Shown here: piece by piece, positions 22,717 through 34,648 of the stretch
Numbering within the stretch: position 1 is the stretch's first letter
Layout: every line of letters starts with the position of its first letter
Origin: Bryoerythrophyllum caledonicum
Lineage: Eukaryota > Streptophyta > Bryopsida > Pottiales > Pottiaceae
Direction: 5' to 3'
Length of the DNA stretch: 64,000 bases
NCBI GenBank assembly: GCA_963971425.1
Contig: OZ020523.1
Span: forward strand, 9,544,867-9,608,866
Translations under genes and position numbers: made by a program
Notes under the pieces: model-generated
The model's database searches: none
Told to the model about the DNA's origin: nothing
The model's input: the letters and a program-made list of their open reading frames with translations, nothing else

Positions 22717-24655
22717 ATGGGGTCGCGTCCCCTGAGCCCGCAAGCAGCGCAGCAGGCGCGGCCTGCTGCGAATGGGGCGTCCTCGTCCAGCGTGAGCAAC
22801 GGGCTGGCGAGCGCCACGCTCCCGGGGGGTGGCAGCCGGTTCAACTCGCTGGCGCGCCAGTCCTCCATCTACTCGCTCACGCTGGATGAGTTTCAGAACG
22901 CGCTCACGGAGCCGGGCAAGAACTTCGGGTCCATGAACATGGACGAGTTCCTCAAGAACATCTGGACGGCGGAGGAGAGCCAGGCTATTGCGGCCGCCAT
23001 GGGCTCCGTGGCGGGCGAGGCCGCGCAGGGGGGCAGCGGGGGCTTGCTCTCGCGCCAGCCCAGCTTGCAGCGCCAGAGCTCCATCACGCTCCCACGCACT
23101 CTCAGCAGGAAAACCGTGGACGAGGTCTGGAAGGATATCCATCGCGGGTCCTCGGGGAACTCTGAGAGTGGGGGCGAGCCGCCTGTCGCACAGGACCGAA
23201 CGCAGACGTTCGGGGAGATGACTCTGGAGGATTTTCTGGTGAAAGCGGGCGTCATGAGAGAGGACTCCGAGGTTGCCACGCAGGGATTCAGCGCGTTTGA
23301 CAAATCCAGAACCGAACACAGACCGGAAATCGTCCCCACTCTCTCCCTTTCCCCTGCCAATGCCATGACCAGCCAGGCCACCATCGAAGCAATGCAGATC
23401 GACGAGTATAATAAGAACCAAGCTGTTGCCGTGTCGCAACAGCAACACCAGCAGGTACTGCATTTGAAAACACTCTGAAGGCGCATTCTTCACTTCGGAA
23501 TACAGGCGTGAGAGATTCTCTAACATAATTGGTTGTGTTGGTTTGACAGCAAGCGGATTGGCTGCGGAATATAGCACAGCAGCAGCTGCACCAGCAGCAA
23601 CACATGCTGCAGCAGCAGCAAGCAGCTGCGGAGGCGGCGTATGTGAATGTGGCGGCAAAGCGGATGGGGAATGGAGCGGGTCCTATGGTGGGAATGGCGG
23701 CAATGGGGATGCCGGGGGGCGTCATGGGGGGGAACATGGGCCCGGGGATGGCAGGCGGGTTGGCTATGGGGCTGGGCGGCGCACTTGGTGGTGGCATGAC
23801 CGTCAACATGGGCCTCGCCCCGAATTCACCTCCGAGCCCGGACTCAGACGGTGGCCGGAGCGGCTTGTCTCTGTCGCCCATCCATTACGGTCTGGACGGG
23901 TCTGTACGTGGGCGGAAGCGAGGGCCGGATGGGCCTGTTGAGAAGGTCGTTGAGAGGCGGCAGCGGCGCATGATCAAGAACAGAGAGTCAGCGGCGCGCT
24001 CGAGAGCGCGGAAGCAGGTAAACTACTCTTCTAGACTCGCATAGCAGAAGATTGTCGCAGGGATTACGAGGTTTTAACACTCCTAATGCAATGCAGGCCT
24101 ATACTGTGGAGTTGGAGGCTGAAGTGAGCCAATTGAAGGAGGAGAACATGAGGTTGAGGAAGCAGCAGGTATCCACCAGAAAATCTGTACGTACCCCCTT
24201 TTTGCTAGCTCGCAATCCCTTGCATCCCTGCACTTGAAGCTTCATTACTAGTAGGAATTCATTGTAACCGTGTCAGTTTTCATTAGAGATAATCGCCACG
24301 AAGGAAACTATTTCCACTAGTATTAAAATGTACGCTTTGCACAGGTTGTTCTGACACCACAGGGAATGAAGTGTGGTAATCTGATCAATTGTTTCTCTGG
24401 TATGTGGTTTTGTTTTTGTAGGAGGAAGAGGCAGAACGTAGGAAAAAGCAGGTACACGCCTGACACCATGTTCCATTCCTTTTCTACTTGATGGCATTTG
24501 CAGATAATCTTCTCCTTCCGAGTGTGTGAGTGTTCAAAGACTTAGCTCTTTTTCGATAGTGTTTGCAGATACTGGATGTCTTGAAATCCGCCGCCAAGGT
24601 GGTGGAAGTGGAGAAGACGAGTAGTTTGCGGAGGACGAGAACGGCGACCTGGTAG
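22717..24655 (+). CDS. ABI5-like: Group-A bZIP transcription factor, ABF/AREB/ABI5-like, five coding exons, 464 aa
   Basis: Coding exons are 22717-23454, 23550-24017, 24097-24168, 24422-24451 and 24569-24655, all phase 0 with GT-AG borders. The start was chosen at MGSRPLS because the conserved regions follow; an in-frame ATG at 22549 lies before the likely leader-intron acceptor. Visible are C1 (LARQSSIYSLTLDEFQ, about 45-60), C2 (FGSMNMDEFLKNIWTAEE, 70-87), the C3-type blocks (LQRQSSITLPRTLS with TVDEVWKDIH, and FGEMTLEDFLVKAGV), a glutamine stretch, a Gly/Met-rich spacer (about 290-335), a basic region with RRMIKNRESAARSRARKQ (about 385-402), a short leucine zipper and a C4 end LRRTRTATW. 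RxxS/T sites in C1-C4 are known SnRK2 targets. Such factors bind ABRE (ACGTG) elements and drive ABA, drought and desiccation responses. The usual C4 ends TGPW, so TATW is a small deviation. Very secure at family level. Confidence 0.92.
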
Positions 24656-25570
24656 TCGATCCACGGTCGGAGTGTTGTCATTGCGCTGGCTGGATGGACT
24701 CTCTCTGCAAGGATCATCAGTGCTGCTGCTGCTGCTGTAAGTTAGGCCATCACCACCACCGCCATCACCATCACTGGAAACTCAGTCCCTGTGGCCCAGG
24801 GTTCGTCTCTGTCAGATCTTTCCAATGACTTCCTACTCCGGATCTGAAAAGTAACCTATTCCAAGAGAGAGAGAGAGGGAGAGGGTGATGCTCCAATCCC
24901 CTTCCGACGAGAGAAGAGCAATGAGTTTCCCGGGTCACCCTTTTGTACAGGGTGAGATTTTTCTTTTTTTTTCCAACCTTTTTTTTTTAATCGAGTCACT
25001 GTATAGCACATTGTCTGTTTTGTATACATATCAGTCTTTTTTTGTGTCCACATTTAGTAGAAGAGTTAGAGGTGGACAAGCTTCATTTTCTTCCTTTTTA
25101 AAAGAATCTCTTGTGCATGGAATCTAAAGAGAAGCACTTTTTAGCATGGATGGCGTTTCACGTGTCACTGTTGTAGCTTTGTTTGACTTTATGACTTGGA
25201 ACTGCAAGTGCCGTAGATGCGAGCATGTTGCATTTATACAATACGACAACAACAACAACAGATCTCGTTTGTTTCACTACTTGTAAATGTAGTGTAAATT
25301 AGTGGCTGTAATTAGTGTGAATGTGTAATTTCTAGGTTAGCCCTCACAGACATCATCAAAAACTAGGTGTGAAAACACAGGACCAATAGGCGTAGATTGA
25401 CCTTGAGTTGGACTAGAATGGGTAGGAGAGGACATCTTCTTGTATGAACTTCACTTGCAAATATATCATGGTTTTATGTCATTGAATTGAATAATATGCA
25501 CGTTTCTATGGGTATCACGTGAATAATAGAAGTCCTTTATTTAGGATTTGAGTAGTTGGTGCTTTTTAGC
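24656..25570. other. 3' UTR and downstream flank of the bZIP gene
   Basis: Contains short GCT and CAC/CAT triplet runs (24720-24775), a GA run (24864) and T-rich sequence with no further gene. AACAACAACAACA at 25248 is a short microsatellite. Confidence 0.45.
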
Positions 25571-25576
25571 CACAAT

Positions 25577-26396
25577 TATCCCCCAAAAGGCATTTAGAGG
25601 AATCTCTACTCCACCGATTACATTGATTAAAAACTGCCAAAGAATGTACTCCACTGACTACATTGATTAAAAACTGCCGAATGTAATCGTAGGATCTTCT
25701 TTTAAATTTTTAGGAGATGATGTGATAAGAAATTGTGGAATGTAATCGTAGGATCTTCTTTTAAATTTATAGGAGATGATGTGGTAAAAAATTGTGGATT
25801 TTGGTACACTTGGTTCGTTAGGGGATAAGTTGTGAAGTTCTCTTTGTTTAGTGACACGAAAAATCAACATCACAAATTGATTTACCTATTTTGAGAATAA
25901 GGGGGGAATTACTTTATCCAAGGGGAATCCGTGTCCAATCCCTGCCCCCAGCGTGGCATTTATCATGTCCACCAATCCCCACGCAAAAAAATATTTAAAA
26001 AGGTTGGGGGCATGGGAGCGAGGGGCCGCCACTTGGCGTTGGGAGGGGGCCCTGGGGTTGCTTTTTAAGGGTTGCATTGTGTGGAGAAGGGGCCACTTGT
26101 GCAGTCCTCGTTGGCTTCATGCGGAAGGATGCCGTCTTCTGAGGGCATGTTCCTCAAAGATTATTGGTCAATTATAAGGGGGAGTAGGAGACCTGATTTC
26201 AAACCCCCTCATGGACCAAAGGCACTTTAGAGGAATCTCTCCTCTATTGAAAAACTTTTTGAGAATGTAACCGTAGGATTTCCTTCTAAACATTTATAAG
26301 ATGACGTGGTGGAAATTTTGTGAATTTTGACCGTACGGATTGAAAGATAATTGAATTTTTTTTTCCTTCGAACGTGCACTTGATCCTTAAGGGGTT
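25577..26396. mobile_element. Two family B MITE copies around a GC-rich patch
   Basis: The first copy, about 25577-25830, starts ATCCCCCAAAAGGCATTTAG and ends near ACACTTGGTTCGTTAGGGG, with a duplicated internal TGTAATCGTAGGATCTTCTT block (25681 and 25741). The second, about 26205-26396, ends TGCACTTGATCCTTAAGGGG then TTA. Between them (25910-26200) is an unexplained GC-rich patch without a convincing gene. Confidence 0.5.
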
Positions 26397-27228
26397 ACAT
26401 AATTTAGCTTTTTCCATGATATTACTTTAGGGGAAATTGGAGCTACAGTGTTTGAAGTCAACGTTTATTGGTAGTAAAAATTGTAGATTTTGAAGGATAT
26501 ATCACTTTACCAATCAATATTATCTTGCGGGGATGTTTTGACTTTGGATGGAGGAGGTGAAGATGTATACTATGATGATAGCTTTGCATCCACATACGCG
26601 TGAAGTAGAGCGTTTATGCTTGATTTTTGATGAATTGTCATCTTTTTACTACTTGATTGGATATGAAAGTGTTTAAGAACTAATGTAAATCATAATAGAA
26701 GCTTTATATGTGTTTAGGAAGACGAACGTTCAGAAAACATTGGATGCGCCTAATATAAAGACAAATTCAATTGGTGTTTTAGACCAAAATCATTTACCAT
26801 GTATATGAAATACCATTCAATATGTGGTGTTGTAATTGTAGGTATTCATTGTATTAAGTGTAGTTGGTGCATTTGACAATGTATTCCTTGTATTCCAAGA
26901 ATTCTATAATTCCAAAGCATGATGCAATTTTTGAAAAGTGTGTGTACAATGTGTGTACAAACTTGAACTTCGATCCTCAATCTAGTTTCTTATGGATTTC
27001 ATGCAAATCAAGATTTAACACATCCAGAAACCAAAAAGTAACTGCATAGTCATTGAAGGATTTAAGCGTTGAAGCAGAGGAATATAATACTGAAATGAGC
27101 GAACCAAAACAAAATTTGCAAAGATAATAAAAATCCACATGTATATTGAAGTTACCCCATCTTGTGACTCAAATTTTCATTCTTTATTTATCCTCAAGTT
27201 CTTATATAATAGTTATTTATGAGGTCAT
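26397..27228. other. AT-rich intergenic DNA
   Basis: No gene or clear repeat recognised. Confidence 0.35.
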
Positions 27229-27711
27229 TCTTTTTACAACATCCTTTTGATAGGAAAGCGTTAATTAAAATTCCTTTTAAATTAACTAGAGTGTTACCTG
27301 TGTCCTCCGGACACAACATTTTTTTGTGTTGAGTCCCCACCTCCCCGTCCCCTAGCCCATTCCCTCCAATCCATCGTCCCCCCGTCTTTGTCCCCTTGAC
27401 CCCTGTCCCCCGTCCCCCGTCCCCGTCCCTGTCCCCGCCCCATCCTTTTATCCAAAACCCTAACTTTTAGCTTTTCAGTTTATCCAAAATCCTAACTTTT
27501 AGCTTTTCATTTTATCCAAAATCCTTACCGTTATCTTTTCATCCAAAAGCGTTTCTCATCGACGCGTTCATCCATTTGACGCGTTTTTCATCGATGCGTT
27601 CATCCATTTGACGCGTTTTCCATCGACGCGTTCATCCATTCGACGCGTCCTTCATCCTGTATTCTTTTATAGATAAAGATGCTTTCCTATCAAAAGGATG
27701 TTGTAAAAAGA
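27229..27711. mobile_element. Element bounded by 31-bp perfect inverted repeats, filled with minisatellites
   Basis: TCTTTTTACAACATCCTTTT (arm 27229-27259) is matched exactly by its complement at 27681-27711. Inside are: a CTAG plus TGTCCTCCGGACA hairpin (27287-27310); a CCCCGTCCC-rich stretch (27340-27440), G-rich on the other strand; TTTATCCAAAATCCTAACTT repeated about three times; and a GACGCGTTCATCCATTTGAC unit repeated about three times. No coding capacity and no obvious target duplication. Confidence 0.65.
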
Positions 27712-27714
27712 AAA

Positions 27715-28572
27715 CCAAAGTTTCTTTTACTATTGTTTTTATTATAAATAATAAAGTGTTATTAAAATAAGTGCAATGTATCTTCATAAAAAATGTCCTT
27801 TAAAGGAAGTTCATAATTTAGCATTTCATTTGAAAGCACAAGATTGACATTTGTTTGTTCTTATTTTCTCCAAATGGAAACAATTAGTGTATCTCAATTG
27901 TTTTAGCTTGAATCCTATAAGGACAAGCTCCCTTTGGACAATGGGAGAATCCACGAGGTAATAGACTAGGCAGAACACCATTTATACATTGGATATATTT
28001 TATTGCAACACCACTCCACGGAATTCATTGTAGTTCGCCAATGCCTGCAACAATTTTTGGCGCGCTCGTTTGCTGAATGCTCATCCCGCTATGCTGCTAA
28101 CTTGCAGTTCAAATTTTCCACATACGTGTTTTGTAGTGCATGCTACACGGATTAACGTGCCTAAACGACCAATATAGGGTTGTTAGGCCTCAATGATAAA
28201 GGTGGAAATGTAGATTTTACTAATACTGATGCCATTCCATTGTAATTACAAACATTATAATTTTCTACATAGAATTAGATTGAATAATATATATATTTTC
28301 TTAATATATTAAATGTCTCAATAAGGAAGTTGTATTGCTATTTTAATACAATGAATAAATTCAAAGATTAATAACAATCTTCATTCATTCAAAAGTTTAC
28401 TAGTGGAACTTCATTAAAGAAATGAAAGTACAAGGTGAATTTATCAATTGAAGGTAATATTATTCAAATACTAACCATCATATATCATGTTGGTAATATT
28501 GAATAAAAAATACAAACTAATATCTATTATTCATTGACTATTTATAACAAAAAGATGCTCCAAAGTTGTTTA
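27715..28572. repeat. Dispersed repeat D, copy 2 (inverted relative to copy 1)
   Basis: Reverse-complement match to 4950-5835, including the GTAGTTCGCCAATGCCTGCA block and the ATTGAATAAAAAATAC end. Foldback element E2 begins six bases further on. Confidence 0.6.
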
Positions 28573-28577
28573 TTGTA

Positions 28578-29906
28578 TAGTACCCTCACACAAGTATACG
28601 TACTTTTTTGATTTTGTACATTTCCACACTACACTGCTGCCAACTTTGGCACATTCCTAAGGGCTGAAAAATTGTCAATTTACCATGAAATTTTTGGCAC
28701 AAGATCACCTTTATGTTGACACCATGTGTGCCAGATTTCAAGGCCAAAAGATGAATACAAAAAAAGATATTCAAAATCTACCAAGATGTGTAGTTGTGAG
28801 CCATTCACAGCTAACCAACTTTGACACCCTCCCAAGGATTGAAAGAATTTTTTTTGCCCATGGAATTTTTAGCATGAGACCACCTCTATGTTTATAATAA
28901 GTGTGCCAAATTCCAAGGCCACATGATGAATAAAAAAAAGGATATTCAAAATTGTTTCTTGTAGCTACATATTTTGGTAGAATTTGAAGATGGTTTTTGT
29001 ATTCATCTTCTGGCCTTGAATTTTGGCACACATGTTATCAACATGAAGGTGATCTTGTGCCAAAAATTTCATGGTCAGTTAAGAATTTTTCCGACCTAGG
29101 GAGGGTGCCAAAGTTGACAATAGTGAAATGGTTTCGCTGATTGTTTCTCACAACTACACATGTTGGTAGATTTAGATTTGTTTCTTTTCCTTTGTGGGTC
29201 TTTTGGACTTGAAATTAAGCACATGTATAACCAACATAGATGTGGTCTTATGTATAGATTATGATGGAAAGAAATAAAAAATTGAATTCTTAGGACGGTG
29301 TCAAAGTTGGCAGCAGTGAAATGTTTCTCACAACTATACATGTTGGTAGATTTCAAAAATCTTTTGATATGTAGATATTTTGGCCTTCAAATTTGGCACG
29401 CATGTGATCAACATAGAGATAGTCTCATGTCAAAAGTTTCATGGGAAAATACCCAAAAATCCAATCCTTGGGAGTGTGTCAAAGTCGGCTAGGAGTGAAA
29501 TGTTTCTCACAACTACACATGTTGCTAGCTTTTGATGTATTTTTAATTGTGTGGATATTTTGGACTTGAAATTTTTCACACATATAATCAACATAGAGGT
29601 GGTCTCATGCTAAAAATAACATGGGAAAAAGAAATTCTTTCAATCCTTGGAAGGATGTCAAAGTTGGCAGCTGTGAAACTTTTCTTACAGCTACCCCATG
29701 TTGGTAAATCTTGGATATCATTTTTGTATAAATCTTCTGGCCTTGAAATTTGGCACACATGTTTTCAACATAGAAGCGATCTTGTGCCAAAAATTTCATG
29801 GTAAATTGACAATTTTTTTAGCCCTCAAGACGCTACCAAAGTTGGCAGCAGTGTAGTGTGGAAACGTACAAAAGCAAAAAGTACGTATACTTGTGTGAGG
29901 GTATTG
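28578..29906. mobile_element. Foldback element E2, TA-flanked
   Basis: Ends TAGTACCCTCACACAAGTAT and, reversed, CAATACCCTCACACAAGTAT are flanked by TA on both sides. The CCAACTTTGRCAC motif occurs near 28640 and 28818, then reversed near 29100, 29293, 29471, 29650 and 29825: the same two-plus-five layout as E1 with units of about 178 bp. Short open frames (28685-28897, 29547-29804 and others) are translations of the units. Confidence 0.75.
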
Positions 29907-30175
29907 TACAATCAGCTTCCTTTACAACAACCTATGTTGTTTTTCCTGCTATATATAGAGACTGTTAATTTGAGCGGTAGTTATAATGAAAAGGATGGGT
30001 TATGACATACAAGTTGTTACATGCTGTCATAGAGAGCAAATATTTGTTAGGAACCAAGCCGCATGTTGTAATGAAATTGTTGCACAAGATGCTTTTATAA
30101 AGGAAGGTGACTGTAGTGCAAATAATGAATTGATAAAGATTGTCATTATTTCTATCTCCAACTATAAAATCTTAA

Positions 30176-31075
30176 CCCCTAAAAACTAAATGTCCCAAAA
30201 TGGGCTTTTTAAATATTTGGTTAGGTTCCCATGATGTCAATTTATAACATTCCTCTCTGAAATTTTTACCATAGGTGGCATTACTAACACCATAGTGGGA
30301 TTACAATTTTTTACCAAATCCGACATTAAATGAGATTGTTACAAGGTTTTGGATTTAATAGAGGCAGAGCGGGCTTGTCAAGCAACTCCAATTTTTTTAC
30401 TAGGACACTTTCCTAAATATGAGATTTTCAATAATGATTTTCTTCCAATTTGTCCAATTTTTTTTTATCTATTGCATACTCATCCAAGTCAAACATCTTT
30501 ACACGTCATCACAAATAGTTGGGCAAGGCACCAAAAGAACTTCTTCTTTTCCACATAAAACTTAAAGATCTTTGTTATTATTATTATTAAAAAAAAATCC
30601 AAAAAAAAATGTGGTGCAAACCTTCTTATCGACTATTTAAATCATCAATCTAAAATATATTAAGTTCACAAAAACATAAAGCGTGAATTGACAATTTTTG
30701 AACCTCCTTTCCTTGCAAGGTTATTTTTTAATATGCTACACCCATTCTCTACCTCTAAAATTTGGTGTACAAGGAACTAATATCATGCTTTACACACCAG
30801 AAACACTTCAAAAATATTGATTCAGGTGCAATAAATAAGGAAGGAAATAAAAGCTTATTTTCAATTTTAACCATAGGATCTCAATTAAGACTCATTCAGT
30901 AACATGCTAACAAAATTTCATAAACTTTGACCACATGGATTGAAGGATTATAGTGTTTGAAGTAGAGAAAACAATTCATTTTTTTCCCATGCGTTGGGAG
31001 AATTAGTAGATTTTGACTTCAGTAGGTGTCAATTTTTTGCACTACAGAAGGTCTAAATTCATTACCATCAGCGTT
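30176..31075. mobile_element. Family A TTAA-type element, right end lost
   Basis: TTAA (30172) CCCCTAAAAACTAAATGTCC opens a copy oriented opposite to 6775-7719, containing ACTTCTTCTTTTCCACATAA, CACCCATTCTCTACCTCTAA and ACCACATGGATTGAAGGATT. The other terminus is not seen. Confidence 0.5.
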
Positions 31076-31365
31076 TTTTAAATTAAGATTTAAAATTAGA
31101 ATTGCGAATTTGATTGTGGAGTCAACTTTTCTTCCATATCTTGCGCATAGTGAAAAAGTTTGACTTGTGATAAAATGGAAATCATTCTATAAAATAATCA
31201 CAAAAAGTGAATGATTATTTGTTTGAAAATCTTAATGTTTATAGAAGGATGTAGTAAAAATGTTGGAAGCACTCAAAGTTGAGTAATTTGTACATGGAAT
31301 AGCACAAATGTTTTATCTAAAAGTAAGTCCAAAAAATAGTTATTCCCCCACAAAGCTAAGAAGAA

Positions 31366-32235
31366 AAAGAACGCCGGTCCCCGAAGGGAGCTAGTATGAA
31401 TAAAGTGTCCGTTCATTCCACCACTGAGTCCATGCCCACCGGGCATGGGTTAGTAGTATGGAACTACTTCCCCCTTTCGAGGGTAGACACTATGTACCCA
31501 GTAACAAGTAGCCAAGAACAAAGGACCATAGGTCCCAAAAGCCTCCAAAAGAGGGAGGGCGTGTACGGTGAAATACAAATGTTAGTCTATGGAGGGGAGT
31601 CCGAAGCGTCAGGAAGGGATTTAGTTGTTTTCAAGTTTTCATTTATGTAGGAGTATCGACATAGCATGTTGAATTGCAATAATGTTATTATTTGAAAAAG
31701 TAGTTTTGATTGAAGTGATGGGGATTTTAAATGTTTCTTCAAGGGTTGTCATTGAGGGAATGAAGGTGGTGGCTCTAGCACCCGCGGTGATGACAATGAG
31801 GGTGTCTACTTTCCATCCTAGTGCTTGAATATCGTCAAGTAGTAGTTGGTATTTATTTGTTTTGTTTGCAATAGTGTCCGAAGAGAATCTATCATTGCAA
31901 TATGTGAATTCAATAAACTGAATAGTGAGACTAGGGTCTATGTGGTTTGGTGGGGGGTCTTTGTATGATAGTCCTCTAACACATAGTAGGCCCGGTTTGA
32001 ATCTTGCATTACAGTGGCATCTTTGAGTGCAACATATGCATGGTAATAGCCAAGGTGGGACCGTATTTTCTTGTGGGTTGTCATTGAAGGTTTCGGTATT
32101 CATGAGAATGAAGCAACGGGATTTGGTTGATGATACAAGTAGTTTACGAATGGCCCATACGGCTTTGTTGTGTCTTTTGACAATTAGTGAGTGTATATGG
32201 GGGTTTTGGCACTTGAGTAAGACATGTAGCCCCAC
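31366..32235 (-). pseudogene. 5'-truncated retroelement copy: CCHC tail and restriction-like endonuclease region
   Basis: The minus-strand frame 32235-31639 (198 codons) is clearly homologous to the last third of the retroelement protein at 60564-61874: HVLLKCQN, KRHNKAVW, CCTQRCHCNAR, IQFIEFTYCNDRF and TAGARATTFIPSM occur in the same order. It begins inside the CCHC knuckle, with everything 5' missing, as expected from incomplete target-primed reverse transcription. The 3' UTR (31638-31366) matches 60290-60560 and ends in a hairpin and A/G-rich (TTC-type) tail. The motif KPD of the full copy reads KPG here, which would remove a catalytic aspartate if the nuclease assignment is right. Not functional. 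Confidence 0.75.
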
Positions 32236-32395
32236 AAAGCTACTATTATGTTGCAGTCTTATTAAAAATCCATAAATTCATGATAAAAATGAGATTATTG
32301 GATCTAATTTAAAATAACAAAGGTTCCTTAAAAGATAAATGATCACTAAGAGGTTAGCAAGTTTTATGGTTAGCAAATTTCTATTTATCCCTAAA

Positions 32396-33306
32396 TGACC
32401 AAGTGTCCTTTGGAGGACGAATTTGATTTTGGGCAGGTTCCTAAACTTCAAAAAAAAATCTTTTTATTTGAATTTTTAACTAGATTGTTCCTGAGAAGAG
32501 CTTCATAGAAATTTTTAATTTTTGTTTTTTGAATTCATAATTTGAAAGTTACTACCACTCAAAGTTAGAAATGGGGACTTTAAGCAACTCCAAAATTTTG
32601 CTAGAATTTTCTATTGACATTGAGATTTTCCATACATCTAGAGAATATTACCTTTTTTGAATATGTTAAAAAAAATCTTGTCTGTAGTGTAAAAAATCAT
32701 TAAAACTCAAGTCATTCATTTTTACACATTTCAGGCAAGCGAGGAAAAAAAAACTTCTTATTTTCTACATCAAACTTAGAGATCTTCATATTTTTCACCT
32801 TTTTATTTTTTTAACAAAAATATGTGGTAAACACCTTCTTATTGACCGTTTGGATTATCATTCTAGAACATAAGTTCACAAACAAAATAAAGCGTGAAAT
32901 GGCAGTTTTTGAACCTCCACTCCTTGCACACTTGTTTTGGATATGCTACACCTCTTCTCTACCTCTAAAAATTGGTGTATATGGAACTAACATCATGTTG
33001 AATACGATGGTAAAAGATTTAGACCATGTGTAGTGCCAAAATTTGATACTAGATGAAGTCAAAGTTTGCTAATCCACTCAACAGAGGAAAGAAATTGAAC
33101 CATTTCCTTGACTTCGAACACTGTAATTTTTCAATATGTGCAATCAAAGTGTATGAAATTTTGTGAGTTTTTACTTAGTAAATCTTAATTGAGATGCTAC
33201 GGTCAAACTATAAATTTAAGGTCTTGGTTCCTTCCTTACTCATTGCACTAGAATGAACAATTTTGAAGTGTTTCTGGTGTGAAATTCTCATGGCCCTTTA
33301 GGGGGT
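32396..33306. mobile_element. Family A element, reverse orientation
   Basis: Starts TCCCTAAATGACCAAGTGTC and ends ATGGCCCTTTAGGGGG; internal AAACTTAGAGATCTTCATAT and CTCTACCTCTAAAAATTGGT match other copies. The terminal TTAA signals are mutated (TTTA and GTTA). Confidence 0.55.
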
Positions 33307-33712
33307 TAGGTTATCTATATATTTAATACACTACTAGTGAATCTCATGGGCCATGGGCAATCTTCAATTTAGTAAACACATGCCCGTTACTTAATTTAGA
33401 TAATGTAATATATCCCAAGTTGCCTAGATATTTTTAGTAAAAATATGATTTATTCCACAAACATAGATAAGCTTCGCTAGCCAAACGGATGGACACATAC
33501 TAACCTTTTTATTATAAGAAAAGACACAAGAAATATTGTGGACGGCATTGATTGGAATACGGTAAATATTGTATTGAGAAAAGTAATCAAAGAGTGTATA
33601 GCAAAATGAAAAAGAAGATGAAAAAGTACTATTGAATGCTAGTATGCGTGGGTTTCAAATCTCCGTGGTAAATGAATGGGTGGGGTTTTACCCGGGGACC
33701 TCATAGTTTTAA

Positions 33713-33917
33713 TCCTTAAACATTAGTCGGGAACCGTATATACATGACCATATTTTACTTTGTAGAATACAAATAACGTAATAAAATTTAGCAAGACTTA
33801 CACCTTTGGATTGGAGAATCTTCAACTAACATCTTTTATTTGGTAGTCATTTCAATATCTCAACCTTATCATGTTAGAATACGGTGGCCACCAGTAGCAT
33901 CTTCTGGCGTTTAAGGG
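33713..33917. mobile_element. MITE family F copy 4
   Basis: TTAA (33709) TCCTTAAACATTAGTC at the left and TTCTGGCGTTTAAGGG TTAA (33918) at the right; about 205 bp, with TAGAATACGGTGGCCACCAG inside. Confidence 0.65.
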
Positions 33918-34152
33918 TTAATCTTAACACCCTTTAGGCCATCGATATCCATAAATTTTACATCTTAGGTCTGACCCCGGGCCTCTACTTGATATTTCAA
34001 GAAATATAACCATAGGATAAATCAAGAACAAACCACGGCCTCCAACTTCAGGTTTTTACTACTTTTTTTGTTTTTGTTTTTGTGAGAATGGCTGAAATCC
34101 TGATTTGTGTTTCTGTTTAGTAATCAAAAGTTGAGCTTCACCACTTCACTAA

Positions 34153-34367
34153 AGTTGATATTTAGTGTTAAGCACGGTGTATGACTTGTAAACGCTATAA
34201 CTTTTTACTCTCAATGAATATTTTTACCAACTATGTTTACAACGATTCTCCTCTTTAGATAGTATAAATAGTTATGCTCTCAGTAAAAATCCACATCAAA
34301 AGTAAAAAGTTATAGCATTTATAAGTCATTTACTATGCTTAACACTAGATATCAACTTTAATAGCAT
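34153..34367. mobile_element. Palindromic MITE with ~55-bp inverted ends (family H)
   Basis: AGTTGATATTTAGTGTTAAG and the reversed AGTTGATATCTAGTGTTAAG start arms that continue through CGCTATAACTTTTTAC. A related half lies at about 5810-5990 (CAACTATGTCTACAATGATT against CAACTATGTTTACAACGATT). Noncoding. Confidence 0.65.
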
Positions 34368-34432
34368 ACCATCTCCATCCGTATTCCTAATGAAGAAAAA
34401 GGAAACCGTGTTAAAAAATTAGGAACAATTAA

Positions 34433-34648
34433 CCTTTAAACATCAACGAGAACCATATATAAGGCACGTATATTACCCTATAGAATACCAAAAAAATGTA
34501 TTAAAATTTAGCAAGACTTACACCTCTGAATTGGACTAACATCTTTCATTTGGACATCATTTCATTATCTAAAGCTTATCATGTTGAAATACGACACCAT
34601 ACCTGTAGTATACTAAGGCCACTAGTGACACCTTTTGGCGTTCAAGGA
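34433..34648. mobile_element. MITE family F copy 5
   Basis: TTAA (34429) CCTTTAAACATCAACGAG at the left and CCTTTTGGCGTTCAAGGA TTAA at the right. Confidence 0.6.

Noticed and set aside
22413-23881. Minus-strand frames across the bZIP gene, including a 405-codon one
   Set aside because: Opposite-strand shadows of GC-rich bZIP exons; no recognised domains.
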